From Anaerostipes hominis (ex Lee et al. 2021) (GTDB lineage: Bacteria > Bacillota > Clostridia > Lachnospirales > Lachnospiraceae): a stretch of 64,000 bases of DNA. The DNA is taken from NCBI RefSeq assembly GCF_002270485.1, contig NZ_NQOG01000010.1, forward strand, positions 46,305-110,304. The letters are read 5' to 3'. The notes under the pieces were generated by a model. That model was not told where the DNA came from. It did no database searches and worked only from the letters and a program-made list of their open reading frames with translations. Of the stretch, positions 54,957 to 64,000 are shown piece by piece (the first letter of the stretch is position 1; every line of letters begins with the position of its first letter). A program made the position numbers and the translations under genes.

Positions 54957-57900
54957 ATGGAAAAAAACAGAATTCAACCAATGAAATCGGGTACGAGCAT
55001 AAGGATGAGTTATGCGAGACAAGATGACGTCTTGGAAGTACCGAACCTTATTGAAATTCAAAAGGACTCTTACAACTGGTTCTTGGGGGAAGGACTCAAA
55101 GAGGTATTTGAGGACATTTCTCCAATTGGGGATTACAGCGATCAGCTTAGCCTGGAATTCATCGATTTTAAGCTGTGCAGGGATGATATCAAGTATTCCA
55201 TCGAAGAGTGTAAGGAGAGGGATGCCACATATGCCGCTCCGATGAAGGTGAAAGTAAGACTTCATAATAAGGAAACGGATGAAATCAAACAGCACGACAT
55301 TTTCATGGGCGACTTACCTTTGATGACAGATACAGGTACATTTGTGATCAACGGAGCGGAACGTGTTATTGTCAGTCAGCTGGTGCGTTCTCCGGGTATC
55401 TACTATGGAATTGCCCACGATAAGATCGGTAAGAAATTATACTCTGCCACAGTGATTCCAAACCGTGGTGCATGGCTTGAGTACGAGACAGACTCCAATG
55501 ACATTTTCAATGTGCGTGTGGACCGTACAAGGAAAGTGCCGATCACTGTATTGATCCGTGCCCTCGGAATCGGAACCAATGCAGAGATCAAAGAATTATT
55601 CGGAGAAGAGCCGAAGATTCTTGCGAGTATGGAGAAAGATCCGTCTGACAACTATGAGGACGGTTTATTAGAGTTATACAAAAAGATCCGTCCGGGTGAG
55701 CCTTTGTCTGTGGACAGTGCAGAGAGCCTGATCAACAGCATGTTCTTTGACCCGAGACGCTATGATCTGGCAAAAGTAGGACGCTACAAGTTCAATAAAA
55801 AGCTGGCATTCAGGAACCGCATCACAGGCCATATGTTGGCAGAGGATGTGATCGATACTTCCACAGGGGAGATCCTTGCGGAAGCGGGAACAGAAGTTAC
55901 GCTGGAACTGGCGGATAAGATCCAGAATGCCGCTGTTCAGAGTGTGCTGATCCAGACCGAATTCGGCAATACAAAAGTATTATCTAATATGACCGTAAAC
56001 CTGGCCGAATATGTAGACTTTGATCCGGAAGAACTTGGCATCCACGAGAATGTATTTTACCCTGTGCTGGAGAAGATTCTGGCAGAAGGTTTAAGCGGTG
56101 ACGAATTAAAAGCGGCAGTGAAAAAGAACATTCACGACCTGATTCCGAAACACATTACAAAGGAAGATATTTTAGCTTCTATTAACTATAATATGCATCT
56201 GGAATACGGCATCGGAAACCATGATGATATTGACCACTTAGGCAACCGCCGTATCAGAGCGGTGGGAGAACTGCTGCAGAACCAGTACCGAATCGGTCTT
56301 TCCAGGCTGGAAAGAGTTGTCCGAGAGAGAATGACGACCCAGGATATCGAGACCATCACACCTCAGTCTCTGATCAATATTAAACCGGTGACCGCGGCAG
56401 TGAAGGAGTTCTTCGGAAGCTCCCAGCTTTCTCAGTTCATGGATCACAACAATCCGCTGTCTGAGCTGACACATAAGCGTCGTCTGTCTGCATTGGGTCC
56501 TGGAGGATTGTCCAGAGACCGTGCAGGATTCGAGGTGCGTGACGTACACTACTCCCATTATGGAAGAATGTGTCCGATCGAGACCCCGGAAGGTCCGAAC
56601 ATCGGTCTGATCAACTCTCTGGCGACCTATGCAAGGATCAACGAGTATGGATTTATTGAGGCTCCATATCGTGTATTGGATAAGACGGATCCTGAGAATC
56701 CGGTCGTTACGGACAATGTTGTATACCTTACCGCGGATGAAGAAGATAATTTTGTTGTAGCTCAGGCGAATGAGCCTCTGGATGAGGACGGACATTTCGT
56801 TCACGCCCATGTATCCGGCCGTTTCCGCGAAGATACTTCAGAATTCGATAAAGCAAATCTGGATCTGATGGATGTATCCCCTAAGATGGTATTCTCAGTG
56901 GCTACGTCAATGATCCCGTTCCTTGAAAATGACGATGCGAACCGTGCGCTGATGGGGTCCAACATGCAGCGTCAGGCTGTTCCGCTGCTCTCTACAGAGG
57001 CACCTGTGGTGGGAACCGGTATGGAGTCCAAGGCTGCCTTTGACTCCGGCGTATGTATCGTGGCCAAGAACGACGGAGTGGTAGAGAAATCCACCAGCAC
57101 AAAAATCATTGTGCGCAGAGACTCCGACGGCGGCAAAGACATTTACAATGTAATCAAATTTGCAAGGAGCAACCAGGGGAACTGTATGAACCAGCGTCCG
57201 ATCGTTTTCGAGGGGGACCGTGTGAAAAAGGATGATATCCTGGCAGACGGAGCGTCCACAAAGAGCGGAGAGATGGCTCTTGGCAAAAACCCTCTGATTG
57301 GATTTATGACCTGGGAAGGTTATAACTACGAGGATGCCGTCCTGTTAAGCGAGCGCCTGGTACAGGAAGATGTGTATACTTCTGTTCACATCGAAGAGTA
57401 TGAGGCAGAAGCCCGTGATACGAAACTTGGACAAGAAGAGATCACAAGGGACCTGGCAGGCTTAAGCGAAGACGTATTAAAAGACCTGGATGAAAACGGT
57501 ATTATCCGTATCGGAGCAGAAGTCCGTGCGGGAGACATCTTAGTCGGAAAAGTAACTCCGAAGGGAGAGACAGAACTGACGGCGGAGGAACGCCTGCTCC
57601 GTGCCATCTTCGGTGAGAAGGCAAGGGAAGTCAGAGACACCTCTTTAAGGGTTCCTCACGGAGCTTACGGTGTCGTTATGGATACCAAGATCTTTACAAG
57701 AGAAAACGGAGACGAACTGCCTCCTGGAGTAAATAAAACAGTCCGTGTCTATATCGCACAGAAGAGAAAGATTTCTGTGGGAGATAAGATGGCCGGCCGT
57801 CACGGTAACAAGGGTGTTATTTCCCGTATCCTTCCGGTGGAGGATATGCCGTACCTTCCGAACGGACGTCCGCTGGATATCGTGTTGAACCCGCTGGGTG

Positions 57901-58757
57901 TGCCATCACGTATGAACATCGGGCAGGTGCTGGAGATCCATCTGTCCCTTGCGGCAAAAGTATTAGGATTTAACGTTGCAACTCCGGTATTCAACGGAGC
58001 TGACGAGGATGATATTGCTGTCACACTGGAAATGGCCAATGATTTTGCCAACACCAGCTGGGAAGATTTCGAGGCGAAATGGAAAGACCGCGTTGACGAT
58101 AAAGTGATTGAATATTTAAGAGAAAATCAGGATCACAAAAAGGATTGGGAAGGCGTGCCGTTCGACAGAACCGGAAAAGTAAGGCTGAGAGACGGACGTA
58201 CCGGTGAAGAGTTTGACAGCCCTGTTACGATCGGATTCATGCACTACCTGAAACTCCACCATTTGGTTGATGATAAGATCCATGCACGATCAACAGGACC
58301 GTACTCTCTGGTTACTCAGCAGCCGCTGGGAGGTAAGGCGCAGTTCGGCGGACAGCGCTTCGGAGAGATGGAAGTTTGGGCCCTGGAAGCATATGGGGCA
58401 TCCTATACACTGCAGGAGATCCTGACAGTGAAATCCGATGATGTCATCGGACGTGTGAAGACATACGAAGCGATCATCAAAGGCGATAACATTCCTGAGC
58501 CGGGTATTCCGGAATCCTTCAAGGTATTGCTGAAAGAATTTCAGTCTCTGGCATTAGATGTCAAGGTACTCGATGAAAATGCGGAGGAAGTCGAGATCAA
58601 GGAAAATGTAGACCTGGCTGACACCAATCAGGATCTGAAACCGATGATCGAAGGCGACAGCGTATTTAATAATTATGAAGAAAACGAAGATTCCCTGGGA
58701 GCTTTAGGATTTAAAGAGGGGAACTTTGAAGATGGCGAAGACACTACTATTTCATAG
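54957..58757 (+). CDS. rpoB: DNA-directed RNA polymerase subunit beta
   Basis: A 1266-residue RpoB. The frame extends 46 codons further upstream, but ATG 54957 ([19 protein letters not shown]) follows AGAGGTGA and lies after the promoter, so it is the start. The rifampin region spans about 485-530: [20 protein letters not shown] and [13 protein letters not shown]. Residues corresponding to E. coli D516, H526 and S531 are wild type (D496, H506, S511). Position 517 is His (H497) instead of Gln. The conserved [10 protein letters not shown] active-site region is intact. Confidence 0.98.
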   Translation: MEKNRIQPMKSGTSIRMSYARQDDVLEVPNLIEIQKDSYNWFLGEGLKEVFEDISPIGDYSDQLSLEFIDFKLCRDDIKYSIEECKERDATYAAPMKVKVRLHNKETDEIKQHDIFMGDLPLMTDTGTFVINGAERVIVSQLVRSPGIYYGIAHDKIGKKLYSATVIPNRGAWLEYETDSNDIFNVRVDRTRKVPITVLIRALGIGTNAEIKELFGEEPKILASMEKDPSDNYEDGLLELYKKIRPGEPLSVDSAESLINSMFFDPRRYDLAKVGRYKFNKKLAFRNRITGHMLAEDVIDTSTGEILAEAGTEVTLELADKIQNAAVQSVLIQTEFGNTKVLSNMTVNLAEYVDFDPEELGIHENVFYPVLEKILAEGLSGDELKAAVKKNIHDLIPKHITKEDILASINYNMHLEYGIGNHDDIDHLGNRRIRAVGELLQNQYRIGLSRLERVVRERMTTQDIETITPQSLINIKPVTAAVKEFFGSSQLSQFMDHNNPLSELTHKRRLSALGPGGLSRDRAGFEVRDVHYSHYGRMCPIETPEGPNIGLINSLATYARINEYGFIEAPYRVLDKTDPENPVVTDNVVYLTADEEDNFVVAQANEPLDEDGHFVHAHVSGRFREDTSEFDKANLDLMDVSPKMVFSVATSMIPFLENDDANRALMGSNMQRQAVPLLSTEAPVVGTGMESKAAFDSGVCIVAKNDGVVEKSTSTKIIVRRDSDGGKDIYNVIKFARSNQGNCMNQRPIVFEGDRVKKDDILADGASTKSGEMALGKNPLIGFMTWEGYNYEDAVLLSERLVQEDVYTSVHIEEYEAEARDTKLGQEEITRDLAGLSEDVLKDLDENGIIRIGAEVRAGDILVGKVTPKGETELTAEERLLRAIFGEKAREVRDTSLRVPHGAYGVVMDTKIFTRENGDELPPGVNKTVRVYIAQKRKISVGDKMAGRHGNKGVISRILPVEDMPYLPNGRPLDIVLNPLGVPSRMNIGQVLEIHLSLAAKVLGFNVATPVFNGADEDDIAVTLEMANDFANTSWEDFEAKWKDRVDDKVIEYLRENQDHKKDWEGVPFDRTGKVRLRDGRTGEEFDSPVTIGFMHYLKLHHLVDDKIHARSTGPYSLVTQQPLGGKAQFGGQRFGEMEVWALEAYGASYTLQEILTVKSDDVIGRVKTYEAIIKGDNIPEPGIPESFKVLLKEFQSLALDVKVLDENAEEVEIKENVDLADTNQDLKPMIEGDSVFNNYEENEDSLGALGFKEGNFEDGEDTTIS

Positions 58758-58787
58758 AAGTGCAGATATAAGGAAGGAGCAACCTTA

Positions 58788-61700
58788 ATGATAGGATCAA
58801 GCAACGAATATTCAAATCATAAAATTGCCTTTGATGCAATTAAGATCGGGTTGGCTTCCCCGGAAAAGATCCGAGAGTGGTCCAGGGGAGAAGTAAAAAA
58901 ACCTGAAACCATCAATTATCGTACCTTGAAGCCTGAAAAAGACGGTCTTTTCTGTGAGAAGATATTCGGGCCGAGCAAAGACTGGGAGTGTCACTGCGGT
59001 AAATATAAAAAAATCAGATATAAAGGTGTTGTCTGTGACCGATGCGGAGTTGAGGTGACAAAAGCCAACGTCCGCCGTGAGCGTATGGGACACATCGAAC
59101 TGGCAGCTCCGGTTTCCCATATCTGGTACTTCAAAGGGATTCCGAGCCGTATGGGACTGATCTTGGATATTTCTCCGAGAAGTCTCGAAAAAGTATTGTA
59201 TTTCGCCTGCTATATTGTGCTGGACGCAGGAGAGACGGATCTGGCTTACAAACAAGTATTGACAGAAAAAGAATACAGAGATGCCTATGATAAATACGGC
59301 AGTTCTTTCCGCGTGGGAATGGGAGCCGAATCTATTAAGGAACTGCTGGAGGCCATCGACCTTCCGGCAGAGGCAAAATCTTTAAAAGACGAATTTAAGA
59401 CGGCCACAGGACAGAAAAGGGCAAGAATCGTAAAACGCCTGGAAGTCGTAGAAGCCTTCTTAAACTCTGAAAATAATCCTGAGTGGATGATCCTTGATGT
59501 AGTACCGGTCATTCCTCCGGATATCCGTCCGATGGTACAGCTGGACGGAGGACGTTTTGCTACTTCTGACCTGAATGACCTTTACAGAAGGATCATCAAC
59601 AGAAATAACCGTCTGAAACGTCTGCTGGAACTCGGGGCTCCGGATATCATTGTGAGAAATGAGAAACGTATGCTTCAGGAAGCGGTAGATGCATTGATCG
59701 ATAACGGCCGCCGCGGACGTCCGGTTACAGGACCGGGTAACCGTGCGCTGAAATCCCTTTCCGATATGCTGAAAGGTAAACAGGGACGTTTCCGCCAGAA
59801 CCTGCTCGGAAAACGTGTTGACTACTCAGGACGTTCTGTTATCGTCGTCGGGCCGGAACTGAAAATTTACCAGTGCGGTCTTCCGAAAGAGATGGCCATC
59901 GAGCTGTTTAAACCGTTTGTAATGAAAGAGCTGGTGGAGAGAAAACTTTCCCATAATATAAAATCTGCCAAGAAGATGGTAGAGAAGCTCCAGCCGGAGG
60001 TTTGGGATGTGCTGGAAGATGTCATCAAAGAACATCCGGTTATGCTGAACCGTGCACCGACACTGCACAGACTTGGTATCCAGGCGTTTGAGCCGATCTT
60101 AGTAGAAGGTAAGGCAATTAAGCTGCATCCGTTGGTATGTACCGCTTACAATGCCGATTTCGACGGTGACCAGATGGCTGTCCATCTGCCTCTGTCCGTG
60201 GAAGCACAGGCTGAGTGCCGTTTCCTTCTGCTGTCACCGAACAATCTGCTGAAACCTTCCGACGGAGGTCCGGTAGCCGTTCCTTCACAGGATATGGTTC
60301 TCGGTATTTACTATCTGACTCTGGAAAAAGAGGGAGATAAGGGAGAAGGCAAATACTTTAAATCAGAAAATGAGGCATTTCTTGCCTACGAGAATAAAGC
60401 TATTACCCTGCACGCAAGGATCAATGTAAGGCGTACAAAGGTTGACAAAGACGGAAATAAGATTTCCAAGGTCGTACAGTGTACACTCGGAAGAATTTTA
60501 TTTAACGAGATCATCATGCAGGATCTGGGATTTGTAGACAGATCCAATCCGGAAAACGCACTGGATTTAGAGATCGACTTCCATGTAGGAAAGAAACAGT
60601 TAAAACAGATCCTCGACAAATGTATCAATATCCACGGCGCTACAAAGACGGCCGAAGTGCTTGACGATATCAAGGCACTGGGATACAAATACTCTACAAG
60701 AGGAGCCCTGACCGTTTCTATTTCAGACATGACAGTGCCGGAAGAGAAAAAGGAAATTCTTGCAGGAGCACAGGATCAGGCTGAGTTCATCAACAATCAG
60801 TTCAAACGCGGTCTCATGACAGAAGAAGAGCGCTACAAAGCGGTTGTCAAGACATGGTTTGACGCCGATGATGTCCTGACTGACAAACTGATCACAGGAT
60901 TAGATAAATATAACAATATTTTCATGATGGCCGATTCCGGAGCCCGTGGTTCCAATCAGCAGATCAAACAGCTGGCCGGTATGCGTGGGCTGATGGCCGA
61001 TACGTCAGGACGTACCATCGAACTGCCGATCAAGTCCAATTTCCGTGAAGGTCTGGACGTACTGGAATACTTTATCTCCGCTCATGGTGCGAGAAAGGGA
61101 CTTTCCGATACGGCCTTAAGAACTGCCGATTCAGGTTATCTGACAAGACGTCTTGTAGACGTATCGCAGGATCTGATCATCAGGGAAGCAGACTGTGGAC
61201 TGGATGCGGACGGACAGATTCCGGGCATGTATGTGGAGGCGTTCATGGACGGACAGGAAGTCATCGAAAGTCTTCAGGACCGAATCACAGGGCGTTATGC
61301 CGCAGAAGAGATCAAACATCCTGAGACAGGAGAAGTTCTTGTAAAGTCAAATCACATGATCACTCCGAGAAGGGCCAAGACCGTTATCGATGCAGGTCTT
61401 ACAAAGGTCAAGATCAGGACGATGCTGACCTGTCAGTCACAGGTGGGATGCTGTGCAAAATGCTACGGTTCCAACATGGCTACCGGTCAGGCGGTACAGG
61501 TGGGAGAGGCAGTCGGTATCATCGCGGCCCAGTCCATCGGTGAGCCTGGTACACAGCTGACCATGCGTACGTTCCATGCCGGAGGAGTTGCAGGTGATGA
61601 TATCACACAGGGTCTTCCGCGTATCGAAGAGCTCTTCGAGGCAAGAAAGCCGAAAGGTCTTGCCATCATCTCTGAGTTTGCAGGAAAAGTGCAGATCAAA

Positions 61701-62363
61701 GATACGAAGAAGAAGCGGGAAGTTGTCATCACCAACAAAGAAACCGGAGATATGAAGGCCTATCTGATTCCTTACGGTTCCAGGCTGAAAGTCATGGAAG
61801 GACAGGAAGTGGAAGCCGGAGACGAGCTGACCGAAGGTTCTGTCAATCCGCATGACATCTTAAAGATTAAAGGTATCCGCGCTGTTCAGGATTACATGAT
61901 CCGTGAAGTGCAGAGAGTATACCGTCTGCAGGGTGTAGATATCAACGACAAGCACGTAGAAGTCATCGTCCGCCAGATGCTGAAGAAAGTCCGCATCGAA
62001 GAAGGTGGAGACAGCGACTACCTGCCTGGCGCCATGATTGACGTGCTGGAATTTGAAAAGACAAACAGGGAGCTGGAAGAGAGAAACTTAGAGACTGCGA
62101 AGGCAGAACAGATTATCCTCGGTATTACCAAGGCATCTCTTGCCACAGACTCTTTCTTATCCGCAGCGTCATTCCAGGAGACCACGAAAGTCCTCACCGA
62201 TGCGGCTATCAAAGGAAAGGTCGATCCATTGGTCGGATTGAAGGAAAATGTTATCCTCGGAAAACTGATCCCGGCAGGAACCGGAATGAAACGGTACCGC
62301 AATGTAAAAATTAACACAGAGGAAGAAGAACTGACACTCGAAGACGAAATCGATTTCGAATAA
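58788..62363 (+). CDS. rpoC: DNA-directed RNA polymerase subunit beta'
   Basis: A 1191-residue RpoC. The N-terminal zinc finger ([15 protein letters not shown]) and the catalytic [12 protein letters not shown] at about 455-466 (Asp457, 459, 461 bind Mg) are intact. The second zinc site ([17 protein letters not shown]) is present. It follows rpoB by 30 bases with AAGGAG. Its length fits clostridial enzymes. Confidence 0.98.
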   Translation: MIGSSNEYSNHKIAFDAIKIGLASPEKIREWSRGEVKKPETINYRTLKPEKDGLFCEKIFGPSKDWECHCGKYKKIRYKGVVCDRCGVEVTKANVRRERMGHIELAAPVSHIWYFKGIPSRMGLILDISPRSLEKVLYFACYIVLDAGETDLAYKQVLTEKEYRDAYDKYGSSFRVGMGAESIKELLEAIDLPAEAKSLKDEFKTATGQKRARIVKRLEVVEAFLNSENNPEWMILDVVPVIPPDIRPMVQLDGGRFATSDLNDLYRRIINRNNRLKRLLELGAPDIIVRNEKRMLQEAVDALIDNGRRGRPVTGPGNRALKSLSDMLKGKQGRFRQNLLGKRVDYSGRSVIVVGPELKIYQCGLPKEMAIELFKPFVMKELVERKLSHNIKSAKKMVEKLQPEVWDVLEDVIKEHPVMLNRAPTLHRLGIQAFEPILVEGKAIKLHPLVCTAYNADFDGDQMAVHLPLSVEAQAECRFLLLSPNNLLKPSDGGPVAVPSQDMVLGIYYLTLEKEGDKGEGKYFKSENEAFLAYENKAITLHARINVRRTKVDKDGNKISKVVQCTLGRILFNEIIMQDLGFVDRSNPENALDLEIDFHVGKKQLKQILDKCINIHGATKTAEVLDDIKALGYKYSTRGALTVSISDMTVPEEKKEILAGAQDQAEFINNQFKRGLMTEEERYKAVVKTWFDADDVLTDKLITGLDKYNNIFMMADSGARGSNQQIKQLAGMRGLMADTSGRTIELPIKSNFREGLDVLEYFISAHGARKGLSDTALRTADSGYLTRRLVDVSQDLIIREADCGLDADGQIPGMYVEAFMDGQEVIESLQDRITGRYAAEEIKHPETGEVLVKSNHMITPRRAKTVIDAGLTKVKIRTMLTCQSQVGCCAKCYGSNMATGQAVQVGEAVGIIAAQSIGEPGTQLTMRTFHAGGVAGDDITQGLPRIEELFEARKPKGLAIISEFAGKVQIKDTKKKREVVITNKETGDMKAYLIPYGSRLKVMEGQEVEAGDELTEGSVNPHDILKIKGIRAVQDYMIREVQRVYRLQGVDINDKHVEVIVRQMLKKVRIEEGGDSDYLPGAMIDVLEFEKTNRELEERNLETAKAEQIILGITKASLATDSFLSAASFQETTKVLTDAAIKGKVDPLVGLKENVILGKLIPAGTGMKRYRNVKINTEEEELTLEDEIDFE

Positions 62364-62370
62364 GGTCTTA

Positions 62371-62409
62371 AAAGCTCCCGTCCCTGCACTTTGCAGGGAC
62401 GGGAGCTTT
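62371..62409 (+). terminator. terminator after rpoC
   Basis: A perfect 18-base stem AAAGCTCCCGTCCCTGCA with a three-base loop and TTTCT tail. It ends the rpoBC transcript. Confidence 0.92.
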
Positions 62410-62440
62410 CTGAATAAAGAATAACTATTTTGTAAAAATA

Positions 62441-62493
62441 AAAAGCCTTACGGATTTTCAGAGATGCAAACTGAAAATCCGTAAGGCTTTTTT
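62441..62493. terminator. bidirectional terminator
   Basis: A perfect 21-base stem (AAAAGCCTTACGGATTTTCAG with its complement, nine-base loop) and T6. It lies between convergent rpoC and the YheO-like gene and can stop transcription from both sides. Confidence 0.92.
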
Positions 62494-62525
62494 GTATTAT
62501 TTTCATTTCTTAATTGTTTTTGGAT

Positions 62526-63230
62526 TTACTCGGTCTTGTTTTGGCTTTCCAGCCTGATTTTACTCAAATAGCGATAAATGCTGGCCGGAGAGCAGGATAG
62601 TTTTTGTGCAATAATGGGGACTACACCCTTAAGCATAAAAAGGCCTTTCTCATCCAGGAGCTGAAGAATCTTTAATTTTTCTGTCTGAGTCAATCGGTCT
62701 GCAGGAACCTGCAAGGTGTTTACAACCGATAATAGCGCATCTTCGGTAGCGGCAGAGATACTGTTATAAAAAGTTTCCTGTTCGCTATCTCCGTTATCCG
62801 AGGCTAACGGAGTTGTATTGATGGCGATATTTTGGGTGACGTACTTATTGGGATGGCATAAAGCAAAGACTTGTTCGGAAATATCCCGGAAGCGGCTATC
62901 ATCAAAGTTAATGCACAGCAATCCTATCAGTTTACCTTGACCGTCTTTGATATACAAGGTAGAACAGCGCAGGATTTTGCCATTAGCAGACTGACCCCTG
63001 TAATTCAACTTCCAGTCTTGAGTTGTATAGGATTTTTCTGCAATTGTCTGCATTGCCATATTGGTCAAGGGGGCATCCATATCACGACCGCTGATGTGTT
63101 TATTGGCGATAGCTATAATGGCAGGCTGCTTGAGTGTCAAATCATGAAGTACAATTTCATAATCGGGACCCAGAGTATTCCCTAAAAATTTGACCAATGG
63201 TATATAGTGGCGAAGGATATCGTTTGTCAT
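62526..63230 (-). CDS. YheO/DauR-like transcriptional regulator (PAS plus HTH)
   Basis: A 234-residue regulator. The N-terminal YheO-like PAS domain (about 1-115, IPLVKFLGNTLGPDYEIVLHD) has INFDDSRF at its end. The C-terminal HTH_22 domain (about 170-230) includes KLKILQLLDEKGLFMLKGVV and SPASIYRYLSKIR. DauR is a D-arginine catabolism repressor in this family; others control D-amino acid or related catabolic genes. It is divergent from ridA, with a 232-base gap that holds the ridA promoter, so ridA is a likely target. Confidence 0.82.
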   Translation of the reverse strand: MTNDILRHYIPLVKFLGNTLGPDYEIVLHDLTLKQPAIIAIANKHISGRDMDAPLTNMAMQTIAEKSYTTQDWKLNYRGQSANGKILRCSTLYIKDGQGKLIGLLCINFDDSRFRDISEQVFALCHPNKYVTQNIAINTTPLASDNGDSEQETFYNSISAATEDALLSVVNTLQVPADRLTQTEKLKILQLLDEKGLFMLKGVVPIIAQKLSCSPASIYRYLSKIRLESQNKTE

Positions 63231-63408
63231 TTATTTCACTTCCTAGCGTTCATTAAATTGTAGTCATTATACCATTTCTGCGAAGGAGAGGCAATAAAAA
63301 ATTCTCAATAATAATAAAGTTAGAACGATGATAGTTGTCCAAACGAGGGGAATTTGCACAAATTTTGTGAAAAAAATAAAGAAAAATATAATAATGTGAC
63401 AAAAAATG

Positions 63409-63437
63409 TTGACAATAAAATATTATACTGATAATAT
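63409..63437 (+). promoter_or_regulatory. ridA promoter
   Basis: TTGACA (63409-63414), 17 bases, TAATAT (63432-63437), 25 bases before the start codon. The AT-rich stretch upstream of it may aid activity or bind the divergent regulator. Confidence 0.75.
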
Positions 63438-63462
63438 TTTATTATAATTAAGGAGGTGACAT

Positions 63463-63837
63463 ATGAAACGGGTTATTAGTACAAACAAAGCACCTGCAGC
63501 CATTGGACCATATTCGCAGTGCATTGCAGCAGGAGGAATCGTAATTACGTCCGGTCAATTACCGATTGATCCGGATACCGGTACATTTCCTCAAGGCATT
63601 GAAGCACAGACCAGACAATCTCTGATGAATTGTAAAAATGTTCTGGAAGCAGCCGGTGTTTCTATGGATCATGTAATTAAGACAACAGTTTTTCTCAGTG
63701 ATATGAATCATTTTGCAGTTTTCAACACTGTGTATGCAGATTTTTTTGCAAATAGCTGTCCGGCTCGCAGTGCTGTGGAAGTTGCCAGGCTGCCTAAGGA
63801 TGCATTGGTAGAGATTGAATGTATTGCCATAGGATAA
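63463..63837 (+). CDS. ridA: RidA family enamine/imine deaminase
   Basis: A 124-residue RidA (YjgF/YER057c/UK114) that hydrolyses reactive enamine/imine intermediates made by PLP-dependent dehydratases. The signature ARSAVEVARLPKDALVEIEC includes the Arg that binds the carboxylate. The N-terminus has KAPAAIGPYSQCI and GQLPIDPDTG. ATG 63463 follows AAGGAGGTGA. The pairing with a YheO-like regulator suggests a catabolic operon continuing past 64000, often with an amino acid lyase or deaminase. The last 163 bases hold no supported gene. Confidence 0.95.
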   Translation: MKRVISTNKAPAAIGPYSQCIAAGGIVITSGQLPIDPDTGTFPQGIEAQTRQSLMNCKNVLEAAGVSMDHVIKTTVFLSDMNHFAVFNTVYADFFANSCPARSAVEVARLPKDALVEIECIAIG

Positions 63838-64000
63838 AGACCAAGTTACAGTTGATTGAATAATTTATGTTTAATAATCTCTCGGAATCCTGAGTGATTA
63901 TTATCGGCAACAGCCGAGAAACGTACTTTGAAAAGTAAATATTATTTAAAACAGAAAAAAGAACATAGAAAATAGACATAACTGTCGCTATGCCTGAAAA

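Noticed and set aside
1..64000. rRNA or tRNA genes
   Set aside because: No segment with tRNA cloverleaf signals or rRNA-like sequence was found by eye, including the usual position between rpmG and secE.

Overview
The window looks like chromosomal DNA of a spore-forming anaerobic Firmicute, most likely a gut Lachnospiraceae. It carries sporulation and germination genes (a SipL-like SPOCS/LysM protein and a GerK-type A/B/C operon), Veg, an anaerobic class III ribonucleotide reductase, rubrerythrin, strong AGGAGG-type ribosome binding sites and moderate GC. Genus cannot be fixed from sequence alone; an Anaerostipes-like organism is a weak guess.

Layout. 1-4.6 kb: a minus-strand tetR / rifampin-phosphotransferase-like / MFS operon with two palindromic operators. 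4.7-12.9 kb: rubrerythrin, pyrimidine nucleoside phosphorylase, a PrcB-like lipoprotein, ftsH, veg, a SipL-like gene, ispE and a GntR regulator. 13-18.9 kb: gerKABC-like genes with a short C subunit, then nrdDG behind two NrdR-like boxes. 18.9-21.3 kb: rpmG-secE-nusG-rplK-rplA, with an L1-type leader hairpin before both rplK and rplA. 21.4-23.7 kb: a MATE transporter and a SnoaL-LytTR regulator. 23.9-37.5 kb: a tightly packed run of nine large genes. The first is DUF6603-like, two carry Ig-like modules and one carries a Hint (intein-type) domain; the rest match no family I can name. This is the best candidate for an undescribed system. 37.6-39.5 kb: a frameshifted small gene, a MerR-methyltransferase fusion and a decayed holin-like type I toxin locus. 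39.6-42.9 kb: complete rmlABDC for dTDP-L-rhamnose. 42.9-50.2 kb: decayed IS3, IS4 and IS110 elements around a 1486-residue surface protein with a sortase-type C-terminus. 50.4-53.4 kb: a polar amino acid ABC transporter. 53.5-62.4 kb: L10 leader, rplJ-rplL, rpoB and rpoC. 62.5-63.8 kb: a divergent YheO/DauR-like regulator and ridA.

The ribosomal/RNA polymerase block, usually contiguous from rplK to rpoC, is split here. About 32 kb of accessory DNA lies between the terminator after rplA and the promoter and L10 leader before rplJ. The accessory block holds the nine-gene cluster, the rhamnose genes, the surface protein and all the IS debris. Its edges sit at transcription-unit boundaries, so the core genes keep their own signals. 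Functional calls for the nine-gene cluster are limited to domain resemblance recalled from memory; no search was run.
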